39,199 nucleotides of DNA from an uncultured Kangiella sp. (lineage in GTDB: Bacteria > Pseudomonadota > Gammaproteobacteria > Enterobacterales > Kangiellaceae), in assembly GCA_950096615.1 (NCBI GenBank), contig CATNCP010000028.1:1-39199 (forward strand). Direction: 5' to 3'. Every line of letters starts with the position of its first letter. Position 1 is the first letter of the stretch. Shown here piece after piece: positions 1 to 9,500 of the stretch. The position numbers and the translations under genes were made by a program. Below the pieces are notes generated by a model that was not told the DNA's origin, ran no database searches, and saw only the letters and a program-made list of their open reading frames with translations.

Positions 1-183
1 ACAGTCGGCATGGCAACCTTAGGCAAAGACACTGGTGGTGCACAATTCTTCATTAACACAGCGCCAAACATACACCTTGACAGTAATTACACTATTTTCG
101 GTAAAGTTATTGATGGTATGGGCGTTGCCATTAAGCTGGAGCAGAATGATAAGGTTATTAAGGCTAATTTAGTTGGAAACTAA
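1..183 (+). CDS. Cyclophilin-type peptidyl-prolyl isomerase, C-terminal part
   Basis: Frame 1 is open from the left edge to a TAA at 181-183 and gives the last 60 residues of a cyclophilin. The core signature GGAQFFIN is followed by NYTIFGKVIDGM, the usual C-terminal strand of bacterial PpiA/PpiB proteins. The family catalyses cis-trans isomerisation of peptide bonds before proline. The N-terminal half and any signal peptide lie outside the window, so I cannot tell whether the protein is cytoplasmic or periplasmic. No T-rich terminator follows directly; the next 200 nt are hairpins. Confidence 0.88.
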   Translation, partial: TVGMATLGKDTGGAQFFINTAPNIHLDSNYTIFGKVIDGMGVAIKLEQNDKVIKANLVGN

Positions 184-200
184 ATCTTCAAGGCTGTTTT

Positions 201-383
201 TCGACACTCGTCGAGTTCCTTTCTCTTAGATGTGTAAGAGAAAGGAACCAAAGAGAAGCACACCCCAATATTGAGGTCATTCAAAGAATGACTCCCTGTG
301 TTACTCTTAAAATATTTAACGCACCAGAGTTTACAGCACGTCCTTGTGCTGAAAACTCTTATCAAAATCATCCACGATTTTGA
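201..383. repeat. Cluster of five adjacent hairpins in an intergenic region
   Basis: This fills most of the 357-nt gene-free stretch 184-540. Five inverted repeats follow each other: 201-205/210-214 (5 bp), 215-228/235-248 (14 bp perfect, loop GATGTG), 276-282/286-292 (7 bp, loop AAA), 326-339/346-359 (13 of 14 bp paired, one A-A mismatch, loop GTCCTT) and 362-369/376-383 (8 bp perfect, loop ATCCAC). Three loops are 6 nt long. No T tract follows any of them, so they are not ordinary terminators. The pattern resembles a dispersed extragenic element or a structured RNA. Bases 384-540 hold only a weak T6-GC/GC-A6 palindrome at 495-514. Confidence 0.75.
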
Positions 384-540
384 TTGCTATATTTTCAGAG
401 CCACACAGCTCAATATTATGGGGATAACTGGTGCTATCCGGTAATTCTCTGCTACAAAATATTTCAGTCACTACATTGTTGCTTATGATCGTAGTTTTTT
501 GCTCGCGCAAAAAATGAACATTAGAAAATATTAAGGTGAA

Positions 541-1020
541 TTACAAAAACAACTCCATGACAATATCACACCGATGATAATCCACACGTGATTCGTGGTT
601 GATGAATTCTTTAAAGCCTAGGCTTTGATACAGTTTCATGGCGGGGGTGAGTTTACGGTTTGATTCTAGAAACAAGCGTTTACAGCCACGCTTTTTAGCT
701 TCTTCAATCACGGCTAGGGCTAATAGTTTGCCGACGCCACTGCCTTGGTTGCCTTCTAAGACACCCATCTTTGATAGCTCATATTCGTCGTCTGCCCACT
801 TTTTTAGGGCGCAGGCGGCGATGATCTGGCCGCTTTCGGTATTTCGTGCGAAGAGTATTTGTCCGCCAGTATCGATGAGGTATTTTTTTGGATCGTTGAG
901 AACGCGCTGATCTTCTGCTTCAACTTCAAAATATTTCTCTATCCACGCTTGGTTGATAACTTTAAAGTCTTCAGCTAACTCTGGCGTAAAAGGAATGATG
1001 TCGATAGTGGATTTGGTCAT
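541..1020 (-). CDS. GNAT-family N-acetyltransferase
   Basis: This 159-residue protein has the single GNAT fold. Motif A, which binds the acetyl-CoA pyrophosphate, is visible as EGNQGSGVGKLL around residues 90-100, after the strand ELSKMGVL. Motif B is the segment with LYQSLGFKE near residues 130-140. GNAT enzymes move an acetyl group from acetyl-CoA to an amine; the substrate cannot be read from the sequence. The length is normal for a one-domain member. It is transcribed away from the TerC gene, 73 nt apart, so the two presumably share a divergent promoter region. The ATG at 1018-1020 has only a weak upstream purine stretch. Confidence 0.88.
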   Translation of the reverse strand: MTKSTIDIIPFTPELAEDFKVINQAWIEKYFEVEAEDQRVLNDPKKYLIDTGGQILFARNTESGQIIAACALKKWADDEYELSKMGVLEGNQGSGVGKLLALAVIEEAKKRGCKRLFLESNRKLTPAMKLYQSLGFKEFINHESRVDYHRCDIVMELFL

Positions 1021-1093
1021 AGTTATGGATCTCGAAATATCAAACGGCTATGCTAAGATGCAATCAGTAAATCATAATTAAAGAGAACAAAGA

Positions 1094-1909
1094 ATGGAAC
1101 TATTTACTATCGAAAACCTATTTACCTTAGGTATGTTGATCGTGCTTCAGGCGGTTTTAGGCTTCGACAACTTGTTATACATCTCCCTAGAATCTAAGCG
1201 AGCACCGCTGGAACAGCAAAAGAAAGTTCGTTGGTTTGGTATCGGTTTAGCGGTAGTCCTGCGTATCGTTTTATTGTTCTTACTGGTGAAGTTACTAGAT
1301 TATGTCAAAGACACGCTGTTCACCATTAACTGGGAAGGTGTGGTGACGGGAACCTTTAATCTCGAAAGCATCATTGTCTTATTTGGTGGTGTTTTTATTA
1401 TGTACACCGCGGTTAAAGAGATCTGGCACATGATGGCGCTGGAAGTTGGCGACGGTAAGGAGCGTAAACCTCAATCAGCGGGTAAGGTTATTTTCCTAAT
1501 CGTGCTCATGAACTTGGTCTTTTCATTCGATTCGATCTTAAGCGCCATGGCGTTAACCGATAACTTCTGGATTATGGCGATTGCGATTATCTTAAGTGGT
1601 ATTGCTATGATTTGGCTGGCGGATACCGTATCAGCGTTCTTGCAAAAGAACCGTATGTTTGAAGTATTAGGCTTATTCATCTTATTGGTTGTCGGCATTA
1701 TGCTACTCGCTGACGGTGGCCATAAATCTGAATTACACTTCTTCGGCTACCCGATTGAACCAATGAATAAAGCGACTTTCTACTTCGTGATAGCGGTAAT
1801 GGTACTGAGCGATATCGTGCAATCCAAATACCAAAAGACCCTTATGAAGAAAAAAGAAGCCGCGGCAAAAGCGAAAGCCGAGCAAGAAGCCCAAGAAGAT
1901 ATTCTGTAG
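1094..1909 (+). CDS. TerC-family integral membrane protein
   Basis: This 271-residue protein has about seven hydrophobic segments and the two acidic membrane motifs typical of TerC: GFDNLLYISLES near residue 23 and FSFDSILSAMALTD near residue 145. TerC proteins are linked to tellurite resistance and, for some members such as Alx and MeeF-type proteins, to Mn or other metal efflux. Without ter operon partners nearby, a metal-export or metal-loading role is the more cautious inference. The C-terminus ends in a charged Lys/Ala/Glu tail. The ATG follows the purine-rich AAAGAGAAC stretch. A small lipoprotein gene starts 24 nt after its stop, so the two are probably co-transcribed. Confidence 0.9.
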   Translation: MELFTIENLFTLGMLIVLQAVLGFDNLLYISLESKRAPLEQQKKVRWFGIGLAVVLRIVLLFLLVKLLDYVKDTLFTINWEGVVTGTFNLESIIVLFGGVFIMYTAVKEIWHMMALEVGDGKERKPQSAGKVIFLIVLMNLVFSFDSILSAMALTDNFWIMAIAIILSGIAMIWLADTVSAFLQKNRMFEVLGLFILLVVGIMLLADGGHKSELHFFGYPIEPMNKATFYFVIAVMVLSDIVQSKYQKTLMKKKEAAAKAKAEQEAQEDIL

Positions 1910-1933
1910 TTAGCGGTGGACTGACAAGATCGA

Positions 1934-2311
1934 ATGATTAAAGTCGTAATCGTTACATTATCTGCACTAGTTTGCTTTAGTTGTACTGAACTAAAGCAAA
2001 CTCAGACCTTGGATATTGAAGCGGTAACCAGGCAACCCACTAAATACAATGATGCGACTCTTAGTATAAGAGGCCAGTTTCTCATGCGGGAAGACGGCAG
2101 TAGTATTTTATATCAAGGCGATGGTGTCGATTACTTGGATGTGGTCTTTGATTCAAAAGAAGCTGCAAACCAAATACAGGGTCAAGACTATAATGAACAA
2201 TGTGTTATCGCTTCAGGCATGTTTATGACGTATGGCAATGACTATATAGGGGCTGGCAAGTCGTCTGGAGATTATGGTTTACTCAAGATGTCAGACATCA
2301 GATCTTGTTAA
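1934..2311 (+). CDS. Small putative lipoprotein, function unknown
   Basis: I do not recognise this 125-residue protein. It begins with a short basic/hydrophobic signal (MIKVVIVTLSALV) ending in CFSC, a weak lipobox with Cys17 as the likely lipidated residue. The remainder is a small beta-rich domain with strands such as ATLSIRGQFL and LDVVFDS, which could be an OB-like fold, plus two further cysteines near residues 94 and 125 that might form a disulfide. It follows the TerC gene closely and ends just before a bidirectional terminator. The start codon has a poor ribosome binding site, consistent with read-through expression from the upstream gene. Confidence 0.65.
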   Translation: MIKVVIVTLSALVCFSCTELKQTQTLDIEAVTRQPTKYNDATLSIRGQFLMREDGSSILYQGDGVDYLDVVFDSKEAANQIQGQDYNEQCVIASGMFMTYGNDYIGAGKSSGDYGLLKMSDIRSC

Positions 2312-2328
2312 GTAAGTACATCAATAAT

Positions 2329-2359
2329 AAAAAAGCCCGCTTATGTAGCGGGCTTTTTT
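2329..2359. terminator. Bidirectional intrinsic terminator
   Basis: A perfect GCCCGCT/AGCGGGC stem (2335-2341 and 2347-2353) with a 5-nt loop is flanked by A6 on the left and T6 on the right. It sits between the plus-strand lipoprotein gene and the convergent uvrA, so it can end both transcripts. Confidence 0.93.
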
Positions 2360-2376
2360 GTTGCAACGGTTTAAAA

Positions 2377-5202
2377 TCAAAGCATCGGCTTTAAGTATTT
2401 ACCGGTATAACTGCCTTTTTCTTTGGCGACGTCTTCAGGTGTGCCAGTAGCGATGATTTGCCCACCTTTGCTGCCGCCTTCTGGGCCTAAATCGACAATC
2501 CAGTCAGCAGTTTTGATAACGTCGAGGTTGTGCTCGATAACAACAACTGTGTTGCCATGATCGCGTAGACGATGCAGGACTTTGAGCAGTTGATTGACGT
2601 CGTGGAAGTGTAGACCTGTTGTTGGCTCGTCGAGAATGTAGAGCGTTTGGCCTGTGTCGCGCTTCGATAATTCACGCGAGAGCTTAACCCGTTGTGCTTC
2701 ACCGCCTGAAAGAGTCGTCGCGGCTTGGCCGAGCTTGATGTATGACAAGCCGACGTCCATTAAGGTTTGCAGTTTACGCGCCACCGCTGGGATCGCGTCG
2801 AAGAACTCACGTGCGTCTTCGACAGTCAGCTCCAACACTTGATGAATGTTTTTGCCTTTATACAAGACTTCCAAAGTTTCACGGTTATAGCGTTTGCCTT
2901 TACACACATCACAAGCCACATAAACATCCGGCAAGAAGTGCATTTCGACCTTAATCACGCCATCGCCCTGACAAGCTTCGCAACGTCCGCCTTTGACGTT
3001 GAAACTAAAACGTCCAGGCTTGTAACCACGAGCACGTGACTCTTGCGTACCAGAGAACAGTTCGCGAATCGGTGTGAAGATTCCCGTATAGGTCGCTGGG
3101 TTCGAACGCGGCGTTCGGCCAATCGGGCTTTGGTCAATATCAACCACTTTATCGATATGCTCTAGGCCGTCAATCGAGTCATAAGCCTTCGGCTGTAAAC
3201 TCGATTTATTAATTTTACGGGCAACGATAGGGTAGAGCGTATCGTTGATTAGTGTTGATTTACCTGAACCAGAAACACCGGTAATACAAGTTAATAAGCC
3301 CACCGGTAAGTCGAGGCTGACTTCGTTTAAGTTGTTGCCGGTCGCGCCTTTGAGCGAGATAAATTTCTTTTTATCCGCTTGAGTGCGCTCTTGTGGCACT
3401 TCGATTTTTAAATCGCCTGTCAGGTATTTGGCGGTTAAAGAATCCTTTTTCTTTAAGATGTCTTTCAGTTCGCCAGCGGCTACAACTTCGCCGCCATGAA
3501 CGCCTGCGCCAGGACCTATGTCTACCACATAGTCTGCCGCGCGAATTGCATCTTCATCGTGCTCGACCACGATGACGGTGTTGCCTAGATCGCGAAGGTG
3601 AATCAATGTTTTGAGCAGTCGATCATTATCGCGTTGATGTAAACCAATCGACGGTTCGTCCAAAATATACATCACGCCAACGAGCCCCGCGCCAATTTGG
3701 CTGGCAAGTCGAATACGTTGAGCTTCACCGCCCGAAAGCGTGTCTGCGCTACGCTCCAGCGTTAAGTAATCGAGGCCAACATTGACTAGGAAGCCCAGGC
3801 GGTCACAAATTTCTTTTAAGACTTTGGCGGCAATTTCACCGCGTTGTCCAGGGAGGTCGAGTTTATTAAAGTAATTGTAACTGTCTTCAATCGACCAGCG
3901 TGTAATCTCAGGAAGCGCGGTGCTTTCAATAAATACGTTGCGCGAGCTTTCGTTCAAGCGAGTACCGTCACAGCTGGAACAGCTTTGTGTGGTCATGTAT
4001 TTCTGTAACTCTTCACGAACTGCGCTGGATTCAGTTTCATGGTAGCGACGCTGCATATTCGGGATAATGCCTTCGAAACGATGCTTACGCTGATAGTTAT
4101 CACCACGATCATTGCTGTATTCAAAGTTAATCTGGGTGGTGCCGCTGCCGTGTAAAATAACTTTCTGGGTTTTCTTGTCAAGGCTGCTCCACGGCGCTTC
4201 AATATCGAATTTGTAGTGCTTAGCCAAAGACTTCAGCATGTGGAAATAATAGACGTTTCGACGATCCCAGCCACGAATGGCTCCGCCAGCTAACGAAATA
4301 TCTTCGTTAGTAATGATTTTGTCAGGGTCAAAGAATTGGTCGACGCCCAAGCCATCACACGTAGGGCAAGCGCCCGCTGGGTTGTTGAAGGAGAAAATAC
4401 GTGGCTCAAGTTCTTGAATCGAGTGACCACACGCAGGGCAGGCGTATTTTGCCGAGAAAACCATTTCTTCAGCGTCTTTGTCTGAATTATCCATCGCGGC
4501 TACTCGCGCGATACCGTCCGCTAATTCAAGCGCAGTTTCGAATGACTCTGCTAAACGTTGCTGTAAGTCTGGTTTAACTTTGAAGCGATCGACAATAACT
4601 TCAATTGTATGTTTTTTGCGTAGCTCTAGTTCTGGCGGATTCGCTAGCTCATGGACTTCGCCATCGATTCGCGCACGCACAAAGCCTTTGGCTTGAAGCT
4701 CTTGCATCAACTGAATATGCTCGCCTTTGCGGTTTTGAACCACTGGCGCTAACAGCATCAGTTTTTCACCGGCTTCACGCTCTAACACTAAATCAACCAT
4801 TTGACTAATCGTCTGAGCTTGTAGCGGTAGCTGGTGCTCAGGGCAGTGCGGCGTGCCGACACGTGCGAATAACAAACGCAGGTAATCATAAATCTCAGTG
4901 ATAGTACCGACCGTTGAGCGCGGGTTGTGCGAGGTCGATTTCTGCTCGATCGATATCGCTGGCGATAACCCTTCGATGTGCTCGACATCTGGCTTTTCCA
5001 TCAATGATAGGAACTGGCGTGCATAAGCAGAAAGAGACTCAACGTAACGACGCTGACCTTCGGCATACAAAGTATCAAAGGCTAGTGAGGACTTACCTGA
5101 GCCGGAAAGGCCAGTGATCACTATCAGCTTGTCACGTGGAAGGGTTATATCAATGTTCTTGAGGTTGTGGGTTTTTGCACCGCGGACGTCTATGGTATCC
5201 AT
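2377..5202 (-). CDS. uvrA: Excinuclease ABC subunit A
   Basis: This is the damage-recognition ATPase of nucleotide excision repair, acting as a dimer with UvrB. The 941 residues match the usual length and read close to E. coli UvrA throughout. Walker A motifs are GLSGSGKSS near residue 31 and GVSGSGKST near residue 640, and both ABC signatures (LSGGEAQR) are present. Zinc modules appear as CPACGHS with CPTCDGLGV, and as CEACQGDG with [10 protein letters not shown] chose the ATG at 5202 rather than the in-frame TTG at 5205: the AGGAG at 5207-5211 leaves 4 nt to the ATG but only 1 nt to the TTG. It is divergent from the MFS gene. I see no canonical CTGT-N8-ACAG LexA box in the 257-nt gap. Confidence 0.97.
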   Translation of the reverse strand: MDTIDVRGAKTHNLKNIDITLPRDKLIVITGLSGSGKSSLAFDTLYAEGQRRYVESLSAYARQFLSLMEKPDVEHIEGLSPAISIEQKSTSHNPRSTVGTITEIYDYLRLLFARVGTPHCPEHQLPLQAQTISQMVDLVLEREAGEKLMLLAPVVQNRKGEHIQLMQELQAKGFVRARIDGEVHELANPPELELRKKHTIEVIVDRFKVKPDLQQRLAESFETALELADGIARVAAMDNSDKDAEEMVFSAKYACPACGHSIQELEPRIFSFNNPAGACPTCDGLGVDQFFDPDKIITNEDISLAGGAIRGWDRRNVYYFHMLKSLAKHYKFDIEAPWSSLDKKTQKVILHGSGTTQINFEYSNDRGDNYQRKHRFEGIIPNMQRRYHETESSAVREELQKYMTTQSCSSCDGTRLNESSRNVFIESTALPEITRWSIEDSYNYFNKLDLPGQRGEIAAKVLKEICDRLGFLVNVGLDYLTLERSADTLSGGEAQRIRLASQIGAGLVGVMYILDEPSIGLHQRDNDRLLKTLIHLRDLGNTVIVVEHDEDAIRAADYVVDIGPGAGVHGGEVVAAGELKDILKKKDSLTAKYLTGDLKIEVPQERTQADKKKFISLKGATGNNLNEVSLDLPVGLLTCITGVSGSGKSTLINDTLYPIVARKINKSSLQPKAYDSIDGLEHIDKVVDIDQSPIGRTPRSNPATYTGIFTPIRELFSGTQESRARGYKPGRFSFNVKGGRCEACQGDGVIKVEMHFLPDVYVACDVCKGKRYNRETLEVLYKGKNIHQVLELTVEDAREFFDAIPAVARKLQTLMDVGLSYIKLGQAATTLSGGEAQRVKLSRELSKRDTGQTLYILDEPTTGLHFHDVNQLLKVLHRLRDHGNTVVVIEHNLDVIKTADWIVDLGPEGGSKGGQIIATGTPEDVAKEKGSYTGKYLKPML

Positions 5203-5459
5203 CAAGCTCCTACTGCTCTACATTCAGTTGTTGTCGCATTTCGTAGTTTGTACTGCTAATGATAGGAATATCACAGCTGTCAAACCTATTGTGCGTTGTC
5301 GGGCGTGAAATATATATCAGCACAAGCTGACAAGCCCTAGTGATAAAAGAAAATAAATTTGGTCTTTACGCCATAAAATGCGAGAATCACAAACCGTTAA
5401 CTATAGCGTGAAATGAGGCCTTGCGAAAAGCCTTTTAGAGATTATTAACTGATTCAACT

Positions 5460-6830
5460 ATGAAGTCCTCACCACTAACCTCTGTAGAACGTCGTTCCGC
5501 GGTTTCTCTAGCCAGTATCTTTGCCCTACGCATGTTGGGGTTGTTCATGCTATTGCCTGTAATTCGTATTCTTGGTGCGGATTTAGAAGGCGCGACACTG
5601 CCATTACTAGGCTTGGCGCTGGGTATCTATGGTTTGTCGCAAGCGATTCTCCAGTTACCGCTAGGGCTTCTGTCCGACAAGATCGGCCGCAAGCCTGTGA
5701 TTTATGGTGGCTTGTTGGTATTTATTGCAGGTAGTTTGGTCGCCGGTTTCTCGGACACCATCTGGGGACTTATCGCTGGCCGTGCGCTACAAGGCGCTGG
5801 GGCCATAGCCAGTGCCGTGATGGCATTAGCCGCTGACTTAAGTCGCCCCGAGCAGCGTTCTAAAATGATGGCCATGATCGGCGGCAGTATTGGCTTGGCC
5901 TTTGCTATTTCGTTAATTCTAGGGCCTATTTTAAGTGAGTGGCTGTCGTTACAGGGCTTGTTCTTTGTCATTGCCGCTTTGGCTTTCATTGCTCTTATTG
6001 TCGCGGTGACAGTCGTTCCTCGTGGCGAGCAAGCGAGCAAAGTCCATCTGAATTTGAGTTTCGGCGAGCGTTGGCGCCATGTGACGGCGAAAGGCCGAAT
6101 TTTTGTTCTTGCCTTGGCCGTTTTCGTGATCCACTGGTCACTGGTTGCAGTTTTTATGATCGTGCCGGAGAAACTTGAGCAAAGTGGTTATGAATTGGCG
6201 CAGCATTCGTGGATTTACTTAACCGTTTTAGTGTTATCGATCGCGTTGATGGTACCGATGATGCTTGGTGCTGAACGTAAGAAAATGCATCGCCAGATTA
6301 TGCAGTTAGCGTTCGCGGTGATTGTGTTAGCGCTAGCAAGCCTATTTACGGGCTTTACGCATATAGCCTTTTGGTTAGTGGTGCTGACATTATTCTTCGC
6401 AGGCTTTAATTTGTTAGAAGCTAAGCTACCGTCTACGGTTTCTAATCTATTCGGTTCGCAGTATCGCGGGACTGCCCTTGGTGTTTTTAGTACCAGCCAA
6501 TTCTTAGGCGCTTTCCTAGGCGGCAGCGTGACTGGCTACCTACTCCCTAAGCTTGGTGTTGATGGGATTTTGACCATGAATATCGTGTTGGCGGTGATGG
6601 CTGGAGTCGCTTTGACCTTTTTAGGCAAGTTACCTGAAATTGAGAAAGTCACCGTCAAGTTGAACTCAAATGAAGAAAATTCGAGCAAGAATGCCCAAAT
6701 ATCGGCATTAAAGATGCCTGGAGTGCTCGAAGCGATTGCGAATGACGGTGAAGGCAAGGTATATTTACAAGTTGATAAATCTAAAGTCCAGCAAAAGGAT
6801 TTGTTGTCGTTAGGGACTGTTGAGCGTTAA
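5460..6830 (+). CDS. MFS transporter, YajR-like
   Basis: This 456-residue protein has twelve predicted membrane segments of the major facilitator superfamily. The conserved loop 2-3 motif is seen as GLLSDKIGRKPVI near residue 72. After the membrane part comes a soluble tail of about 70 residues ending in VYLQVDKSKVQQKDL, which matches the small ferredoxin-like C-terminal (YAM) domain of E. coli YajR. It is likely a proton-driven drug or metabolite exporter; the substrate is unknown. Its place between uvrA and ssb is also found in Pseudomonas, so the order is conserved rather than accidental. No clear ribosome binding site precedes the ATG. Confidence 0.88.
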   Translation: MKSSPLTSVERRSAVSLASIFALRMLGLFMLLPVIRILGADLEGATLPLLGLALGIYGLSQAILQLPLGLLSDKIGRKPVIYGGLLVFIAGSLVAGFSDTIWGLIAGRALQGAGAIASAVMALAADLSRPEQRSKMMAMIGGSIGLAFAISLILGPILSEWLSLQGLFFVIAALAFIALIVAVTVVPRGEQASKVHLNLSFGERWRHVTAKGRIFVLALAVFVIHWSLVAVFMIVPEKLEQSGYELAQHSWIYLTVLVLSIALMVPMMLGAERKKMHRQIMQLAFAVIVLALASLFTGFTHIAFWLVVLTLFFAGFNLLEAKLPSTVSNLFGSQYRGTALGVFSTSQFLGAFLGGSVTGYLLPKLGVDGILTMNIVLAVMAGVALTFLGKLPEIEKVTVKLNSNEENSSKNAQISALKMPGVLEAIANDGEGKVYLQVDKSKVQQKDLLSLGTVER

Positions 6831-6898
6831 TAAGCCGCAGCCCACGTAGCCAAAATGAAGGCTAATTGTTAAAGAATTTATAAAGATAGGAGTATTAC

Positions 6899-7363
6899 AT
6901 GGCCAGTCGTGGCGTTAATAAAGTTATTTTAGTTGGTAATCTTGGTAAAGACCCTGAAATTCGCTACACAGCGGATGGTCGTGCAATCGCTAACATTACG
7001 GTTGCAACCTCTGAAACATGGAAAGATAAGAACTCAGGTCAGCAGCAAGAAAAAACCGAATGGCACCGTGTGGTGATTTTCGGCAAGTTAGCTGAAATTG
7101 CCGGTGAATATCTACGAAAAGGCTCGCAAGTTTACTTTGAGGGTAAATTGCAAACGCGTAAATGGCAGGATCAATCTGGTCAAGACAAGTACACCACTGA
7201 AGTTGTGGTTGATATTAATGGGCAGATGCAGATGTTAGGTGGTCGTAGTGGTGGGGGCGGAGATACCTCTTTCGGTAATAACTCACGTCCGCAGCAGCAA
7301 AACCAACAGCCACAACCAGCCCCTGCTATGGATGATGATTTTGATGACGATATTCCGTTCTAA
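6899..7363 (+). CDS. ssb: Single-stranded DNA-binding protein
   Basis: Ssb coats single-stranded DNA in replication, recombination and repair. The 154 residues show the standard layout: an N-terminal OB fold (residues 1-110, starting [19 protein letters not shown]), a Gly/Gln/Pro-rich linker, and the acidic tip [10 protein letters not shown] that docks partner proteins. The start is supported by AGGAG about 6 nt upstream of the ATG. It lies 68 nt after the MFS gene on the same strand. Confidence 0.97.
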   Translation: MASRGVNKVILVGNLGKDPEIRYTADGRAIANITVATSETWKDKNSGQQQEKTEWHRVVIFGKLAEIAGEYLRKGSQVYFEGKLQTRKWQDQSGQDKYTTEVVVDINGQMQMLGGRSGGGGDTSFGNNSRPQQQNQQPQPAPAMDDDFDDDIPF

Positions 7364-7439
7364 TCGAGAGTCATCCTAGTAACATATTTTTACGTTAGAA
7401 TTAGTATAAGTAAGATTAGCTGGAGTTAAGGAGATAATA

Positions 7440-8147
7440 ATGAGCTATCAAGATATTGAACAACAAGAGTCTGCGGTTAGCCGTACAGGCTTAGGCGATC
7501 GCGCGAAATTTATTACGAAGACTTATAACCATTTGCTAGGGGCAATTTTTGCTTTCGTCGCCATTAGCTTCTACTTTTATCAGTCTGGTATTTCTCAGGC
7601 CATCGCGCAATGGGTCTTCTCATTCGGCGCGGGCTGGATGGTTTTACTGGGTGGTTTTATTGCCGCAAGTTGGGCCGCGACACACTTAGCGCATACGTCT
7701 CAATCTAAGGTAACTCAATACTCAAGTCTGATAGGGTTTGTGATTGCTGAGGCAATTATTTTTGCCCCTATGCTTTTAATCGCGGCGAATTACGCTAGCA
7801 GCGTTATTCAAAGTGCAGCGACGGTGACTTTGGTTGGTTTTGGTATCTTGACGGCTATCGTTTTCTACACACGTAAAGACTTTTCATTTTTACGCGGTAT
7901 CTTAATGTGGGCGGGCGGTCTAGCACTATTGGCTATTGGCGCGGCGTTCATTTTCGGTTTCCAGCTAGGCACTTGGTTTAGCGTAGGAATGATTGGCTTG
8001 GCTGGTGCAGCAATCCTTTATGATACCTCAAACGTTCTACATCATTATCCTGAAGATCGTTATGTTGGTGCTTCTCTACAGTTGTTTGCCAGTGTCGCGA
8101 TGATGTTCTGGTATGTACTTCGTTTGTTTATGTCAGGCGATGAGTAA
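7440..8147 (+). CDS. Bax inhibitor-1/YccA-family membrane protein
   Basis: This 235-residue protein has seven hydrophobic segments and the family's C-terminal region LYDTSNVLHHYPEDRYVGASLQLF, where conserved acidic residues lie in or near the last membrane helices. BI-1 family proteins in bacteria are associated with ion or calcium leak and with modulating membrane proteases such as FtsH (YccA). The exact role here is inference. The ATG follows AAGGAGATAATA, a strong ribosome binding site, 76 nt after ssb. It ends before a bidirectional terminator. Confidence 0.9.
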   Translation: MSYQDIEQQESAVSRTGLGDRAKFITKTYNHLLGAIFAFVAISFYFYQSGISQAIAQWVFSFGAGWMVLLGGFIAASWAATHLAHTSQSKVTQYSSLIGFVIAEAIIFAPMLLIAANYASSVIQSAATVTLVGFGILTAIVFYTRKDFSFLRGILMWAGGLALLAIGAAFIFGFQLGTWFSVGMIGLAGAAILYDTSNVLHHYPEDRYVGASLQLFASVAMMFWYVLRLFMSGDE

Positions 8148-8162
8148 CTACTGATAAGTTAT

Positions 8163-8190
8163 AAAAAAGCGGCTTCTGAGCCGCTTTTTT
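8163..8190. terminator. Bidirectional intrinsic terminator
   Basis: The stem GCGGCT/AGCCGC (8169-8174 and 8179-8184) has a tetraloop TCTG and is flanked by A6 and T6. It separates the convergent YccA-like and MscS genes. Confidence 0.93.
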
Positions 8191-8202
8191 ATTGTCTGGA
8201 GT

Positions 8203-9282
8203 TTACTCTGAGGAGCTTTCTTTACCCTCTCGGCTGATTTCTTCTGACTTACTGTCCAAATACTCAGCCATTTGTGCCTCTCGTGCTTTAAGTTTTTCAT
8301 AACTTTTTTTGAGCTCTTCTTCTACTTCAGCATTATCGGCATGCTTAATGGCCTCTTTAGCTTGCTCCATTCGCTCAATAAGTTCTTCGTGTTGCTTCTT
8401 CATTTCATCAAGTTTGCCAGCCTTGTCAGCTTTATCAAAGATGACATCTTCTGGTTTATCCGTTTCTTTCTTGATGCGATTATTGCGCTCTTTCGGAATA
8501 AAGGTTTGCTCATTGACTTGTCGTTGATTCATAAAGGTCGGTGACACAATTTCTACACCAGCTTTATGGAGTGCATCGAGTACGCACTTATTCAGTGCTG
8601 AGCGTGATGACAGTGTCGTTTTTAGGTCTTTGGCTAGGCCATGAACCTTATAAACAATGGAGTAATCACCCAGTGAGTCAATATAAACAAAGGGCTTATC
8701 GAGAGCTGCGGCTTCAGCGGCCTTAATCAGTATTGGCTCAATGATAGAGTGATCAACGTCATAACCTAGAGATAACTGGGTAGAAATAATGGTGCCGTCA
8801 CTATGCATTACGGTGACTGGGTTGGTTGCTAAGAAAAGGTTGGGTAAGGTGATTAAATCGCGATCTATGCTCTGTAATTCGGTGTGTAACAGTCCACGTC
8901 CAGAGACGCGGCCAAACATATCCTTAACTTCAATGAAGTCACCCGTTTTAAAGTTTCGAACAGATCGTAGCCAAATCCCCGCCATAATATTGCCCAAAAA
9001 TGTCGCTGAACTGAGGGCAATAGAGGCTGAAAGGACAATTCCTATTAAGGATATGATTTGATTTTTGATGTTGTCTTTTATGGGTAAAGCGATGACGAAA
9101 ATGATGATCAGCAACAATATAAAAAGAATATTGGTGATCTGCTTCTGCAGTACTAGGTTGCTTCTTTTTTTATCGCTAAGGCTGAAAGCTTTTTGCAGGC
9201 CTTGATATAAGATAAAACCTATCGATAGAACCGCTATAGGCCATAAAATACCGGATAAATCAAAGTGGAACGAATCTAGCAT
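8203..9282 (-). CDS. MscS-family mechanosensitive ion channel
   Basis: This 359-residue protein has three N-terminal membrane segments within about the first 105 residues. They lead into the MscS pore helix and beta domain, visible as NIMAGIWLRSVRNFKTGDFIEVKDMFGRV near residues 97-125 with LITLPNLFLATNPVTV after it. The family opens under membrane tension to release solutes during osmotic downshock. Residues from about 260 onward form a highly charged, probably coiled-coil tail (repeated Lys/Glu/Gln heptad-like spacing), longer than in E. coli MscS. The ATG has AAGGA 7 nt upstream. It is downstream of the porin gene on the same strand but separated by a terminator. Confidence 0.9.
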   Translation of the reverse strand: MLDSFHFDLSGILWPIAVLSIGFILYQGLQKAFSLSDKKRSNLVLQKQITNILFILLLIIIFVIALPIKDNIKNQIISLIGIVLSASIALSSATFLGNIMAGIWLRSVRNFKTGDFIEVKDMFGRVSGRGLLHTELQSIDRDLITLPNLFLATNPVTVMHSDGTIISTQLSLGYDVDHSIIEPILIKAAEAAALDKPFVYIDSLGDYSIVYKVHGLAKDLKTTLSSRSALNKCVLDALHKAGVEIVSPTFMNQRQVNEQTFIPKERNNRIKKETDKPEDVIFDKADKAGKLDEMKKQHEELIERMEQAKEAIKHADNAEVEEELKKSYEKLKAREAQMAEYLDSKSEEISREGKESSSE

Positions 9283-9441
9283 TGTGAAATCCTTGAGTGA
9301 TGATTATCTCAATCATAGAGAATTGCAGGAATCATGCAACCACGACCATTGGCTTATGCTTATGATAGAAACAGGTTAATTAACATTATTAACAATGCTG
9401 GGGATTGTGAGGTAGGAGAATTATACTTTTATACAAGGTAT

Positions 9442-9467
9442 AAAAAAGGGCGCTCGAAAGCGCCCTT
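9442..9467 (-). terminator. Intrinsic terminator of the porin gene
   Basis: Read on the minus strand, an AGCGCCC-type stem (9448-9454 with 9459-9465, tetraloop) is followed by a run of six T (plus-strand A at 9442-9447). It lies about 35 nt after the porin stop. Confidence 0.88.
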
Positions 9468-9500
9468 AGTCTTCGTATGAGTTACTCTTTTGGAGAGAAC

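Noticed and set aside
180-371. 63-codon minus-strand ORF across the hairpin cluster
   Set aside because: It follows the inverted repeats exactly, has no ribosome binding site and no protein-like composition; the signal is at the DNA or RNA level.
495-514. T6-GC-loop-GC-A6 palindrome after the GNAT gene
   Set aside because: Only two G-C pairs close the loop, too weak to call a terminator with confidence.
5206-5240. CTG/CAG pair near the uvrA start as a LexA site
   Set aside because: The spacing between the half-sites is 9, not 10, and the inner T and A of CTGT/ACAG are missing.
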